Positions 12,201-19,355 of a stretch of 64,000 bases of DNA are shown here, piece after piece. The notes beneath the pieces are model-generated. The model saw only the letters and a list, made by a program, of their open reading frames with translations. It ran no database searches and was not told the origin of the DNA. Within the stretch, counting starts at the first letter, position 1. Every line of letters begins with the position of its first letter. The stretch is from Caulobacter sp. Root343 (GTDB taxonomy: Bacteria > Pseudomonadota > Alphaproteobacteria > Caulobacterales > Caulobacteraceae), in assembly GCF_001425745.1 (NCBI RefSeq), contig NZ_LMDF01000006.1, positions 834,429 to 898,428 on the forward strand, read 5' to 3'. A program made the translations under genes and the position numbers.

Positions 12201-12351
12201 GGAAACCGGTGACGACCACGGCTTCGACGGTCTCGGCCTCGGGTTTGGCGGGCGCGGTCTGCCGGGCCTCGGCGGCCGAGCCGACGGCCAGCGCCGCGCA
12301 GGACGCCATCAGCGCGGCGCGAAGAGCGAAGGTGTTGCGAGCATGGATCAT
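9259..12351 (-). CDS. TonB-dependent receptor, Xanthomonas/Caulobacter type
   Basis: Outer-membrane active transporter of 1030 residues. The signal peptide (about residues 1-29) is followed by a TonB-box-like VEAVVVTG and a plug domain with DLNVGEAIQRIPGVQINRE and ISLRGLPGTFARTTLNG, typical of the large Xanthomonas/Caulobacter receptor family, many members of which import carbohydrates. The long beta-barrel ends in a terminal Phe (TMRAKF). The ATG at 12351 is chosen over an upstream in-frame start because GGGGGAGG lies 8 bases before it and the signal peptide begins there. It is a single gene with its own promoter and terminator. Its substrate is not known; multiple operator-like sites upstream suggest substrate-dependent repression. 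Confidence 0.9.
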   Translation of the reverse strand: MIHARNTFALRAALMASCAALAVGSAAEARQTAPAKPEAETVEAVVVTGFRQAYANAIATKRETLEISDGISSDGLGRFPDLNVGEAIQRIPGVQINREADSRNATISLRGLPGTFARTTLNGGAFADPILNGSTPLGAFNSDIFTAINVIKSPSASNLAGGLSGNIDLRINPALARKDGGFAKLSYEYNDLGNLGSPQASLGYNKHLTDDFAVFGVVAWKDEKFRRDSITVNSWANRLGSIQVGNQATPGNNPMYDALIAKYPGGVYYPSQTRQLVKFNRGTTLSGATGFEWRINDEWKFGANGFITKRKLDEATNNLLYIDAGPGNNTNTALTATSAVAHITDVGTPYIVKTPNGDRAYVNKFSAENINTFDSVRSEPAKNQTWAINPTLEFKNDAWKATANLTVSRAKAQANQIELDVVQNPYRNLGVAGLNGITTSVYLGGTDLANYTAVLNTPHATHLPTGGFLIPATPTAPTQAGAQMPGQSATTAADRFGVTGTSGQADNVLDAFQLDFDRTLDGSIITNLTFGGRAEHNKFTSSGSRNTALGAQTQNITPDMAGQLSYARDFFGGQAAGASSNWMNVDIDRILKAITPVNTNLRTATNPNGLPDQFALGAPGVFLTPYGVVNNYTDGNYWNNNFSNQNDVFSAYLAAKFKTELFGVPVRGTVGTRYEYTDNKIVALNCKNCTTALASLAGPINHSLSTQTSKRNYDYWLPSAIVVADLRDDLVFRAAAYRTYVRPQPRDNVPTTFVQVPVDVNPPTDPVYTVTLGATDIKPYTSDSYDASLEWYNRPGGLISIAAYRKEIQGYIGPITDQAILCPASGKIDGLDVDLGTLSIDNSAGTPRCVSSNKFVGAGGVLKNAQVNISGKTNQSPMTVTGFEFNIQQNLDFLPGFWSGFGGAFNFSRTKIDGKDTAGNKITLPSVSKNNLNLIGYYEGKDWGVRLVYNWRDKYDLAAGNSFVGDARTVKARSQLDASASYKITDSLTVSVDAFNLTDATRSEYENDPMLPRRIDYDGRTYQVTMRAKF

Positions 12352-12397
12352 GAGAAATGCCTCCCCCGGCGCACTGACCTGGCGCCCTTGGCGAGAC

Positions 12398-12426
12398 TTA
12401 TCCGACCAGTCCGCGCCATTGTCAAG
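12398..12426 (-). promoter_or_regulatory. Promoter of the TonB receptor gene
   Basis: On the minus strand a perfect -35 TTGACA (12421-12426) is followed after 17 bases by GATAAG (12398-12403), giving an expected leader of about 40 bases before the ATG at 12351. A TGGT-type site (12431-12441) sits just upstream of the -35. Confidence 0.6.
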
Positions 12427-12701
12427 AATTGGTAATGCCACTTGGCGCAAGCTGGCGACCACGTGGTCAGGCCAAAACCTCAGCGTGTGGGAGGGTTGGT
12501 CGTCGATGGAAGCGCGCTCAATGGTGAAAACGCACCAGGTGTTGAATTGTCGAGGAAAACCCGACCCTAAATGCCCGGGCCGACATGAGCTGGTCAGGCG
12601 AACCTTTGTCTCATTTGTCTGACTAATGGTATGACCAAATTAGCCGTCCGACTTGACCGCCCTCAAGGGCGTTTCGCGGGCCAATTTTAAAGGATGCGTA
12701 A

Positions 12702-12731
12702 TTGGCGGGATCGGCGCGGCCTCGCTAGAAC
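12702..12731 (+). promoter_or_regulatory. Housekeeping-type promoter of the AIM24-family gene
   Basis: GCTAGAAC (12724-12731) matches the Caulobacter -10 consensus GCTANAWC exactly. TTGGCGG (12702-12708), 15 bases upstream, approximates the -35 TTGACGS. The ATG follows 28 bases later. Confidence 0.6.
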
Positions 12732-12759
12732 AGGGGCTCTAGACACGAGGAGTTTTCCC

Positions 12760-13587
12760 ATGCCCCCCAGCCCCTGGAGCCACCAGCGCGCCGCCGGCGT
12801 CGCCGACGACATCGACTTCGAGATCAAGGGCGAGGAGCTGCAGTTCGTCGAGATCGAGCTCGATCCGGGCGAAAGCGCCGTGGCCGAGGCCGGCTCGTTC
12901 GTCTGGAAGGACGCCAGCGTCCAGATGACCACCGTGTTCGGCGACGGCTCGGCCGACCAGGGGGGCGGCTTCATGGGCAAGCTGCTGGGCGCGGGCAAAC
13001 GGCTGGTGACCGGCGAGAGCCTGTTCACCACCGTCTTCACCCATACCGGCCAAGGCAAGGCGCGGGTGGCCTTCGCCTCGCCGACGCCGGGCTCGATCCT
13101 GCCGCTGAACCTGGGTCAGTTGGGCGGAACCCTGATCTGCCAGAAGGACAGCTTCCTGGCGGCCGCGCGCGGCGTCTCGATCGGCATCCATTTCCAGAAG
13201 CGGATGATGACCGGCCTGTTCGGCGGCGAGGGTTTCATCATGCAGCGCCTCGAGGGCGACGGCTGGGTGTTCGTCCAGATGGGCGGGGCTCTGGTCGAGC
13301 GCGAGCTGGCCCCGGGCGAGGAGCTGCACATCGATACGGGCTGCGTGGCGGCCTATACGCCTGGCGTCGATTTCGACCTGGTGATGGCCGGCGGCGTCAA
13401 GAGCGTGCTGTTCGGCGGCGAGGGCCTGTTCTTCGCCCGCCTGCGCGGCCCGGGGAAGGTCTGGATCCAGTCCCTGCCGTTCGCGCGCCTGGCCGGCCGC
13501 ATGATGCAGGCCGCTCAAGGGCAGGGCGGCAACCGCGGCGAGGGCAGCATCCTCGGCCAGTTCGGGAACCTGATCGACGGGAATTAG
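12760..13587 (+). CDS. AIM24 / TIGR00266 family protein
   Basis: Protein of 275 residues with the AIM24-type beta-rich fold: an internal pseudo-repeat of short strands with GGEGFIMQRLEGDGWVFVQ and GGEGLFFARLRGPGKVWIQS, each ending in a hydrophobic strand. No signal peptide or membrane segment is seen, so it is probably cytoplasmic. The bacterial family has no settled function; yeast AIM24 is a mitochondrial inner-membrane protein. The ATG at 12760 has CGAGGAG upstream and replaces a longer in-frame start. It is monocistronic and ends in a palindromic repeat. Confidence 0.85.
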   Translation: MPPSPWSHQRAAGVADDIDFEIKGEELQFVEIELDPGESAVAEAGSFVWKDASVQMTTVFGDGSADQGGGFMGKLLGAGKRLVTGESLFTTVFTHTGQGKARVAFASPTPGSILPLNLGQLGGTLICQKDSFLAAARGVSIGIHFQKRMMTGLFGGEGFIMQRLEGDGWVFVQMGGALVERELAPGEELHIDTGCVAAYTPGVDFDLVMAGGVKSVLFGGEGLFFARLRGPGKVWIQSLPFARLAGRMMQAAQGQGGNRGEGSILGQFGNLIDGN

Positions 13588-13597
13588 GCCGCAAAAG

Positions 13598-13701
13598 GCT
13601 GTCATCCCGGCCGCAGCGAAGCGGAGAGCCGGGACCGCCACAAGCGCGGAGCTTCCGGCGGTCCCGGATCTGCGCGCTACGCGCTTGTCCGGGATGACAG
13701 C
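13598..13701. repeat. Nested palindromic intergenic repeat, family A copy 1
   Basis: The outer arms GCTGTCATCCCGG (13598-13610) and CCGGGATGACAGC (13689-13701) are perfect 13-bp inverted repeats. The inner arms CCGGGACCGCC (13629-13639) and GGCGGTCCCGG (13657-13667) are perfect 11-bp inverted repeats. It sits between two convergent genes and could act as a two-way terminator. A related copy lies at 48749-48866. Confidence 0.85.
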
Positions 13702-13703
13702 TT

Positions 13704-14036
13704 CTATTGTCCCTTGGTCCGATCCCAGCTGTCGTACTCATAAGCGATGCAGCGGTCGATCAGCGTGCGCCAGACCGGTTCGGCGATGGCTTCTGACAGG
13801 CCGGTTTCGCGGGCGGCCGCCTTGACCTTGGTCACCACGTCCTCGATCCGCGCGCGGTCGAACACCTTGCCGCGGTCGGCCTTGATGCGGGCGGCCGCGT
13901 CCATGTAGCCCTGGCGCTCGGTCAGGAGCTGGACCAGGGCCCGGTCCAGGGCGTCCACGCCCTGTCGCACGTCGGCCATGGTCTGGCAGTCGGCAGGCGC
14001 GAGGCGCTCGTCGACCGTGAGAGTCGTCGTTTTCAT
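13704..14036 (-). CDS. Chorismate mutase, AroQ class
   Basis: Monofunctional chorismate mutase of 110 residues, converting chorismate to prephenate in Phe/Tyr synthesis. The all-helical CM_2 domain is seen: VRQGVDALDRALVQLLTERQGYMDAAARIKADRG supplies the first long helix with the substrate-binding Arg/Lys, and VWRTLIDRCIAYEYDSW forms the last helix. It has no signal peptide, so it is the cytoplasmic enzyme. It lies 48 bases downstream of a LysR regulator on the same strand and may be co-transcribed with it. The related isochorismate-pyruvate lyase family cannot be excluded, but no siderophore genes lie nearby. Confidence 0.85.
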   Translation of the reverse strand: MKTTTLTVDERLAPADCQTMADVRQGVDALDRALVQLLTERQGYMDAAARIKADRGKVFDRARIEDVVTKVKAAARETGLSEAIAEPVWRTLIDRCIAYEYDSWDRTKGQ

Positions 14037-14084
14037 GGGCCCCTTTAAGCCGGTTCCGTCGCCTAAAACCAGAGCTGTAGAGGC

Positions 14085-15041
14085 TTAAATGCCCGAGCCA
14101 TTGTCCATGGTCAGCAGGGCGGCTTCGTGGGCTTCGGCCTCGGCTTTCAACCAGGTCACGAAGGCCTTGACCTGGGGCAGGCGGCCCTTGGCCTTGGGGT
14201 GGACGACGTAATAGGCGAAGTCGACCGCCGTGGAGGCCTCGAATGGGATGACGAGGCGCCCCGAGTCGAGGTCGGCCTGGGCCAGGGTGCGCTTGGCCAG
14301 AGCGATGCCACGGCCGTTGGCGGCGGCCTCGATCACCAGGCTGGACTGGTTGAAGCGCGGGCCGCGCGCGCCGTCGACGCCCTTGATCCCGCGCGCCGCC
14401 AGCCACATCGCCCAGTCGGGGCAGCTGTCGTCGGCGTCGGGCGAGCCGTCGTGCAGCAGGATGTGGTGGGCCAGATCCTCGGGACGTTCCAGGGCGTTCT
14501 CGGCCAGCAGAGCGGGGCTGGCGACCGGCACCACCGTCTCGTGCAGCAGGCGGATGACCTCCAGGCCGGGATAGCGGCCCGAGCCGTAGCGGATGGCCAT
14601 GTCGACCTCGCCGGTGGCGAAGTCGACGACCTCCATGCCGGCCGACAGCCAGACGTCGACCTGCGGGTGGGCCTGCTCGAACTTGCCCAGGCGCGGCACC
14701 AGCCACTTGGCGGCGAACGAGGGGGCGGCGGTCAGGGTCAGGCGCCGACCGTCGACGGCGGCGGTCAGCAGGCTGGCGGCCTCGGCCAGCCGGTCGAACG
14801 CCTCGCGCAGGGCGGGCAGGGCGGTTTGCGCCGCGTCGGTCAGCAGCAGGCCCTTGGGCGTGCGTTTGAACAGGGCGGCCCCGACATAGTCCTCGAGGTT
14901 CTGGATCTGCTGACTGACGGCGCCGGGCGTCACCGACAGCTCGTCGGCGGCGCGGCTGAAGTTCAGGTGCCGCGCGGCGGCCTCGAACGCGCGCAGGGCG
15001 TTCAGGGGCGGCAGGCGGCGGCGCTCGTTCGGTCTTTCCAT
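14085..15041 (-). CDS. LysR-family transcriptional regulator, GcvA-like
   Basis: Regulator of 318 residues. The N-terminal winged helix (about residues 10-70) has the GcvA pattern PPLNALRAFEAAARHLNFSRAADEL-VTPGAVSQQI, followed by a LysR substrate-binding domain (about 100-300) with AIRYGSGRYPGLE. It is divergent from the sulfate-assimilation operon, with 209 bases between the starts, so it might control that operon as CysB-type regulators do elsewhere. GcvA-like proteins, however, regulate many unrelated neighbours, so the target is uncertain. Coding runs to TGA at 14085, just upstream of the chorismate mutase. Confidence 0.88.
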   Translation of the reverse strand: MERPNERRRLPPLNALRAFEAAARHLNFSRAADELSVTPGAVSQQIQNLEDYVGAALFKRTPKGLLLTDAAQTALPALREAFDRLAEAASLLTAAVDGRRLTLTAAPSFAAKWLVPRLGKFEQAHPQVDVWLSAGMEVVDFATGEVDMAIRYGSGRYPGLEVIRLLHETVVPVASPALLAENALERPEDLAHHILLHDGSPDADDSCPDWAMWLAARGIKGVDGARGPRFNQSSLVIEAAANGRGIALAKRTLAQADLDSGRLVIPFEASTAVDFAYYVVHPKAKGRLPQVKAFVTWLKAEAEAHEAALLTMDNGSGI

Positions 15042-15115
15042 GAGTTTTACTGAACGCCCCGGCAGAAGTCCTTGTTTGCGAATTGGCCTCTTCGCGCCGA
15101 GTTTGCAAGCGTTCG

Positions 15116-15140
15116 CTGACGGATTGGCCCTTTTCGTCAG
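15116..15140. promoter_or_regulatory. Inverted repeat between divergent LysR and sulfur operon
   Basis: CTGACG (15116-15121) and CGTCAG (15135-15140) form a perfect inverted repeat separated by 13 bases in the divergent promoter region. It is a candidate regulator-binding site or short hairpin; nothing decides between these. Confidence 0.35.
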
Positions 15141-15250
15141 TGGGCGCTAGCGGGGTGGTTCGTAAGAGCCGCCCCGTATTGCGTTGAAAACTCAAAGGGT
15201 CGCGCGGCGGCGAGAACGTCGCTCCGCGCTTTTAGAGGACCTGACACCCG

Positions 15251-16105
15251 ATGGCCCCTCGCACGGCGCCGCCCAGCAAGTTTGGCCGCAAGTCCGGTCT
15301 CGTCGTCGTCGGCGGGGCGCGGGCCGCGCGCGCCCCCGGGGCGGTGTGGCTGGTGGGCGCCGGTCCCGGCGATCCGGACCTCCTGACCTTTCGCGCCTTC
15401 AACGCCCTGCGCGCGGCCGATGTCGTGGTGCATGACGGCCTGGTCTCCGACGAGATCCTCGACCTGGCGCCCTCGGCGGCGCGGCGGATCAACGTCGCCA
15501 AGCGCAAGTCGCGCCACACCCTGCCGCAGGACGACATCAACCAGCTGATCGTGGCTCTGGCCCTGGATGGCCTGACCGTGGTCCGCCTGAAGGGCGGCGA
15601 CCCATTCCTGTTCGGCCGCGGCGGCGAGGAGCTGCTGGCCTGCCGCGCCGCTGGCGTCGACTGCCACGTCGTGCCCGGCGTCACCGCCGCCCTGGCCGCC
15701 AGCGCCGGGGCCGGCGCGCCCCTGACCCATCGCGGCGCGGCCCAGGCGGTCACCTTCGTCACCGGCCATGCGGCCCATGGGGAGCCCGACCTGGACTGGA
15801 CCGCGCTGGCGCGGCCCAACCAGACCGTCGTCGTCTATATGGGCGTCTCGACCGCCGGCCTGATCGCCGAACGCCTGACCGCCGCCGGCCGCGCGGGTTC
15901 GACCCCGGCCCTGGTCGTCGAGAACGCCAGCCGCGCCGACGAACGCCGCATCCTGACCACCCTGGCCGACTTGGCCCAAGCCGCCGAGGGCCTGACCGGC
16001 CCGGCGCTGCTGATGGTCGGCGAGGCGATGGCCATGGCCGACGTCGCGCCGGCGGCCGATCTGGTTTCCCATTCTCTCCCGTTCGAGCGGAGCTCGCGCC
16101 CATGA
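15251..16105 (+). CDS. cobA: Uroporphyrinogen-III C-methyltransferase (SUMT)
   Basis: S-adenosylmethionine-dependent enzyme of 284 residues that methylates uroporphyrinogen III at C-2 and C-7 to precorrin-2, the first step toward siroheme. Motifs are WLVGAGPGDPDLLT near residues 34-47, VVHDGLV, and VVRLKGGDPFLFGRGGEE in the SAM-binding core. It lacks the CysGB dehydrogenase/ferrochelatase part, so those steps must come from another gene. The N-terminal 28 residues are basic and Pro-rich and may be disordered. It starts the operon whose sulfite reductase needs siroheme. The next ATG overlaps its stop by four bases. Confidence 0.92.
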   Translation: MAPRTAPPSKFGRKSGLVVVGGARAARAPGAVWLVGAGPGDPDLLTFRAFNALRAADVVVHDGLVSDEILDLAPSAARRINVAKRKSRHTLPQDDINQLIVALALDGLTVVRLKGGDPFLFGRGGEELLACRAAGVDCHVVPGVTAALAASAGAGAPLTHRGAAQAVTFVTGHAAHGEPDLDWTALARPNQTVVVYMGVSTAGLIAERLTAAGRAGSTPALVVENASRADERRILTTLADLAQAAEGLTGPALLMVGEAMAMADVAPAADLVSHSLPFERSSRP

Positions 16106-16461
16106 AGGCCATCACCGCCAACCGCCTGCTCGACGGCGAGGTCGTGTTCTGGAAGGGCGGCCAATGGGTCGAGCGCTTCGGCGAGGCCGAGCTGTTCGAT
16201 ACCGACGAGCCGGTCGAGGCCGCCGTCGCCACGGGCAAGGGCCAGCCGACCGTCGTGGTCGACGTCTATCCGATCGACTTGATCGAGTCCGAAGGCCGCT
16301 GGGCGCCGCTCAGCTATCGCGAACGCATCCGGGCCCTGGGCCCCACCAACGAACCCACGCACGGCAAGCAGGCCGAGGGCGGCGACGTCGTCGAGGCCCT
16401 GCGCCACGCGGCCGGCGCGGCGCGCTCGACCGGCCGTGTCGATCTGATCCGCAGGAAGTAG
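16102..16461 (+). CDS. DUF2849 protein of the sulfite-reduction operon
   Basis: Small protein of 119 residues. It resembles the DUF2849 proteins found between SUMT and sulfite reductase genes in many alphaproteobacteria. Visible features are ANRLLDGEVVFWKGGQWVE at the N-terminus and SYRERIRALGPTNEP in the middle, with no signal peptide or membrane helix. Position and coupling (ATGA overlap with the previous gene, 11-base gap to the next) tie it to siroheme or sulfite-reductase function, but the role is not established. Confidence 0.85.
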   Translation: MKAITANRLLDGEVVFWKGGQWVERFGEAELFDTDEPVEAAVATGKGQPTVVVDVYPIDLIESEGRWAPLSYRERIRALGPTNEPTHGKQAEGGDVVEALRHAAGAARSTGRVDLIRRK

Positions 16462-16472
16462 GGCGGAAAGCC

Positions 16473-18131
16473 ATGTACCAGTACGACGTCATCGACCGTG
16501 AATTCCTGATCGACCGCTCGAGCGAGTTCCGAGGTCAGGTCGGCCGCCGCCTGGCCGGCGAGATCACCGAGGACCAGTTCAAGCCGCTGCGGCTGATGAA
16601 CGGCCTTTATCTGCAGCTGCACGCCTACATGCTGCGGATCGCCATTCCGTACGGTTCGCTGAACCCGACCCAGACCCGTCGTCTGGCCGAGATCGCGCGC
16701 GACTACGACAAGGGCTACGGCCACTTCACGACGCGCCAGAACATCCAGTTCAACTGGATCAAGCTGAAGGACGCGCCGGACATCCTGGACAAGCTGGCCG
16801 AGGTGGACCTGCACGCCATCCAGACCAGCGGCAACTGCATCCGCAACACCACGTCCGATCCCTATGCCGGCGCCACGGCCGAGGAGATCGACGACCCGCG
16901 CGTCTGGTCCGAAGTGATCCGCCAGTGGTCGACCCTGCACCCGGAATTCTCGTTCCTGCCGCGCAAGTTCAAGATCGCCATCACCGCCTCGGCCAAGGAC
17001 CGCACCGCGGCCAAGGTGCACGATATCGGCCTGCTGCTGCGCCAGGGGCGCGACGGAACGCACGGTTTCGAGGTGATCGTCGGCGGCGGCCAGGGACGCA
17101 CGCCCTATGTCGGCCCGAGCATCAAGCAGTTCCTGCCGACCGACCGTCTGCTGAGCTATCTGGAAGCCGTCCTGCGCGTCTACAATCGCCACGGCCGCCG
17201 CGACAACATCTACAAGGCCCGGATCAAGATCCTCGTCGCCGCCCTGGGCGCGGAGGAATTCGCGCGCCAGGTCGAGGAAGAGTGGAGCAAGATCGACGCC
17301 GCCCGCGCTGACCTGCCGGCCGCCGAGCTGGCCCGCATCCGCGCGTCCTTCGCCAAGACGCCGTTCGAGACTCTGCCGGCTCGATCGGAAGCCTTCGAGC
17401 TCGCCAAGGCCCATGACAGCGCCTTCGCCCGCTTCGTGCGCAACAACGTCCGCGCCCACAAGCAGCCGGGCTATGCGATCGTCGAGGTCTCGCTGAAGGC
17501 GCCCGAGCAGACCCCGGGCGACGCCTCGGCCGATCAGCTGGAGCTGGTCGCCGACCTGGCCGAACGCTACAGCTTCTCGGACCTGCGCGTCACCCACGCC
17601 CAGAACCTGGTCTTGCCGCACGTGAAGCAGGACGACCTGCCGACCGTGTTCGCGGCCCTGCAGGCGGCGGGCCTGGCCACGCCGAACATCGACCTGATCA
17701 GCGACATCATCGCCTGCCCGGGCCTGGACTACTGCGCCCTGGCCAACGCCCGCGCCATTCCGATCGCCCAGGACATCGCCCGCCAGTTCGCCGATCCCGA
17801 TCGCGCCGAAGAGGTCGGCGAGCTGAAGATCAAGATCAGCGGCTGCATCAACGCCTGCGGCCACCACCACGTGGCCCACATCGGCATCCTGGGTGTCGAT
17901 AAGAAGGGCGAGGAGTTCTACCAGCTGTCGCTGGGAGGCTCCGGCGCCGAGGACGCCTCGATCGGCAAGATCCTGGGTCCGGCCCTGCCGGCCGATAAGG
18001 TCGCGACGGCCGTCGACCAGCTGGTCGGAGCCTATCTGAACGTCCGCGCCGATGGCGAGCGCTTCCTCGACACCTATCGCCGCGTGGGCCTCGAGCCCTT
18101 CAAGGAGGCTGTCTATGCCCAAGCTGATTGA
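16473..18131 (+). CDS. cysI: Nitrite/sulfite reductase, siroheme- and Fe4S4-containing (CysI-type)
   Basis: Hemoprotein of 552 residues reducing sulfite to sulfide with six electrons. Two ferredoxin-like half-domains alternate with two siroheme-binding halves. The first half carries the FTTRQNIQFNWI motif; the cluster/siroheme cysteines appear late as CPGLDYC and CINACGHHH (Cys-x5-Cys and Cys-x3-Cys). The ATG at 16473 has GGCGGAAAG upstream. Operon context with SUMT and CysH supports sulfite rather than nitrite as substrate. No CysJ flavoprotein is adjacent, so ferredoxin or another donor probably supplies electrons. Confidence 0.92.
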   Translation: MYQYDVIDREFLIDRSSEFRGQVGRRLAGEITEDQFKPLRLMNGLYLQLHAYMLRIAIPYGSLNPTQTRRLAEIARDYDKGYGHFTTRQNIQFNWIKLKDAPDILDKLAEVDLHAIQTSGNCIRNTTSDPYAGATAEEIDDPRVWSEVIRQWSTLHPEFSFLPRKFKIAITASAKDRTAAKVHDIGLLLRQGRDGTHGFEVIVGGGQGRTPYVGPSIKQFLPTDRLLSYLEAVLRVYNRHGRRDNIYKARIKILVAALGAEEFARQVEEEWSKIDAARADLPAAELARIRASFAKTPFETLPARSEAFELAKAHDSAFARFVRNNVRAHKQPGYAIVEVSLKAPEQTPGDASADQLELVADLAERYSFSDLRVTHAQNLVLPHVKQDDLPTVFAALQAAGLATPNIDLISDIIACPGLDYCALANARAIPIAQDIARQFADPDRAEEVGELKIKISGCINACGHHHVAHIGILGVDKKGEEFYQLSLGGSGAEDASIGKILGPALPADKVATAVDQLVGAYLNVRADGERFLDTYRRVGLEPFKEAVYAQAD

Positions 18132-18621
18132 GCTGGCGGACGGCGAAGCCCGCTGGGCTGACGACGCCTTCGTCCACGTCGCCGACGAGGACGCCATTCC
18201 CGACGCAGGCGACGTGATCCTGTCGCTGGCCCGTTTCGAAGCCGAGGGCGACGCCCTGCTGTCGTCGAACAGCCGCCGCGTCGGCGTGCGCATCGAGTCC
18301 GACCAGGAGGTCGAGGTTCTGGCCTACGACCTGCCGCGCATCGCGGTGGTGGCCCTGGCCTTCCCGAAGTACCGCGACGGCCGCGCCTATACCTCGGCCC
18401 GCCTGCTGCGCGAGCGGTTCGGCTATCAGGGCCAGGTCCGCGCGGTGGGTGACGTCCTACAGGAGCAGGCCGGCTTCATGGTCCGTTGCGGCTTCGACGC
18501 CTTCGAGCCCGCCGACGGCGCCACGCCCGAGGCCTGGACCAAGGCCGCCCGCCGCTTCCGCCACGTGTATCAGCGCGCCGCCGACGACCGGGTGGTGGCG
18601 TTCGAGGAAAGGGCCTCCTGA
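18115..18621 (+). CDS. DUF934 protein of the sulfite-reduction operon
   Basis: Protein of 168 residues belonging to the DUF934 family, regularly found next to cysI and cysH in proteobacteria. Characteristic stretches are FPKYRDGRAYTSARLLRERF (about residues 85-104) and RCGFDAFE near the C-terminus. It probably supports sulfite reductase, but no reaction is known. The ATG lies inside the end of cysI (17-base overlap) after AAGGAGG, and its stop shares one base with the next start, so it is tightly coupled. Confidence 0.88.
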   Translation: MPKLIELADGEARWADDAFVHVADEDAIPDAGDVILSLARFEAEGDALLSSNSRRVGVRIESDQEVEVLAYDLPRIAVVALAFPKYRDGRAYTSARLLRERFGYQGQVRAVGDVLQEQAGFMVRCGFDAFEPADGATPEAWTKAARRFRHVYQRAADDRVVAFEERAS

Positions 18622-19355
18622 TGGCTTACGACCAGACCGGCGCAACGGCTCCCGGGCTGGCGGCTCGGCTGGACGCCGAGCTGCGCGACGCCCATCCGCT
18701 GACCATCCTGCGCGCCGCCCACGAGCATTTCGGCGACCGGCTGGCCCTGGTCTCGTCGTTCGGGGCGGAGTCGGCGGTGCTGCTGCACCTGGCCTCGCAG
18801 GTGTCGCCGGCCATTCCGGTGCTGTTCCTCGACACCGGCATGCTGTTCGGCCAGACGCTGGACTATCGCAAGAACGTCGCCGCCCAGTTCGGCCTGACCG
18901 ATGTGCGCGACCTGCGCCCGGCCTTCGCGGACCTGGCGACCCAGGACCCGAACTCGGACCTGTGGCGCACCAGCGTCGACGCCTGCTGCAACATCCGCAA
19001 GGTGCTGCCGCTGGACCGGGCCCTGGGCGGCTTCGACGCCTGGATCACCGGCCGCAAGCGCTTCCACGGCGGCGATCGCCTGAGCCTGCCGGTGGTCGAG
19101 GAGGCCGACGGCAAGATCAAGTTCAACCCGCTGGCCAACTGGGGCAAGGCGGAGCTGGACGCCTATGTGGCCGAGCACAACCTGCCGACCCATCCGCTGG
19201 TGGCCCAGGGCTACGCCTCGATCGGCTGCTGGCCCTGCACGAAGCCGTCCGAGGATGGCCGGTCGGGCCGCTGGGCGGGCCAGGAAAAGACCGAGTGCGG
19301 CATCCACGTCGCCCGCGCTCCTGGCGTGGCCTCGAACGTCGGCGGGGATATCTAG
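18621..19355 (+). CDS. cysH: Phosphoadenylyl/adenylyl-sulfate reductase, Fe-S type (CysH)
   Basis: Cytosolic enzyme of 244 residues reducing activated sulfate to sulfite. The PP-loop-type nucleotide site is SSFGAESAVLLH, followed by LFLDTGMLFGQT and ITGRKRFHGG. It has the cysteine pairs of the iron-sulfur class, DACCNIRK and GCWPCTK, plus the catalytic Cys in ECGIH near the C-terminus. The cluster cysteines indicate a preference for APS (plant/assimilatory type) over PAPS, an inference from family knowledge. It is the last gene of the operon; its TAG is embedded in a CTAG shared with the stop of the convergent kinase gene. Confidence 0.92.
   Translation: MAYDQTGATAPGLAARLDAELRDAHPLTILRAAHEHFGDRLALVSSFGAESAVLLHLASQVSPAIPVLFLDTGMLFGQTLDYRKNVAAQFGLTDVRDLRPAFADLATQDPNSDLWRTSVDACCNIRKVLPLDRALGGFDAWITGRKRFHGGDRLSLPVVEEADGKIKFNPLANWGKAELDAYVAEHNLPTHPLVAQGYASIGCWPCTKPSEDGRSGRWAGQEKTECGIHVARAPGVASNVGGDI

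Larger units (their letters stand above)
12352..12759. promoter_or_regulatory. Long divergent regulatory region with four TGGT-N3-CCA-like sites
   Basis: This 408-base gap separates the divergent TonB receptor and AIM24-family genes and holds no gene I can support. It contains four similar 11-mers: TGGTAATGCCA (12431), TGGTCAGGCCA (12465), TGGTCAGGCGA (12591) and TGGTATGACCA (12627). The last fits the TGGT-N3-ACCA operator type of FadR-subfamily GntR regulators. The first pair and second pair are each spaced about 35 bases. Promoters for both flanking genes are listed separately. Confidence 0.45.

Noticed and set aside
13598..13701. Insertion sequence or transposon remnant
   Set aside because: There is no open frame, target duplication or transposase trace; the nested palindrome fits a small intergenic repeat.
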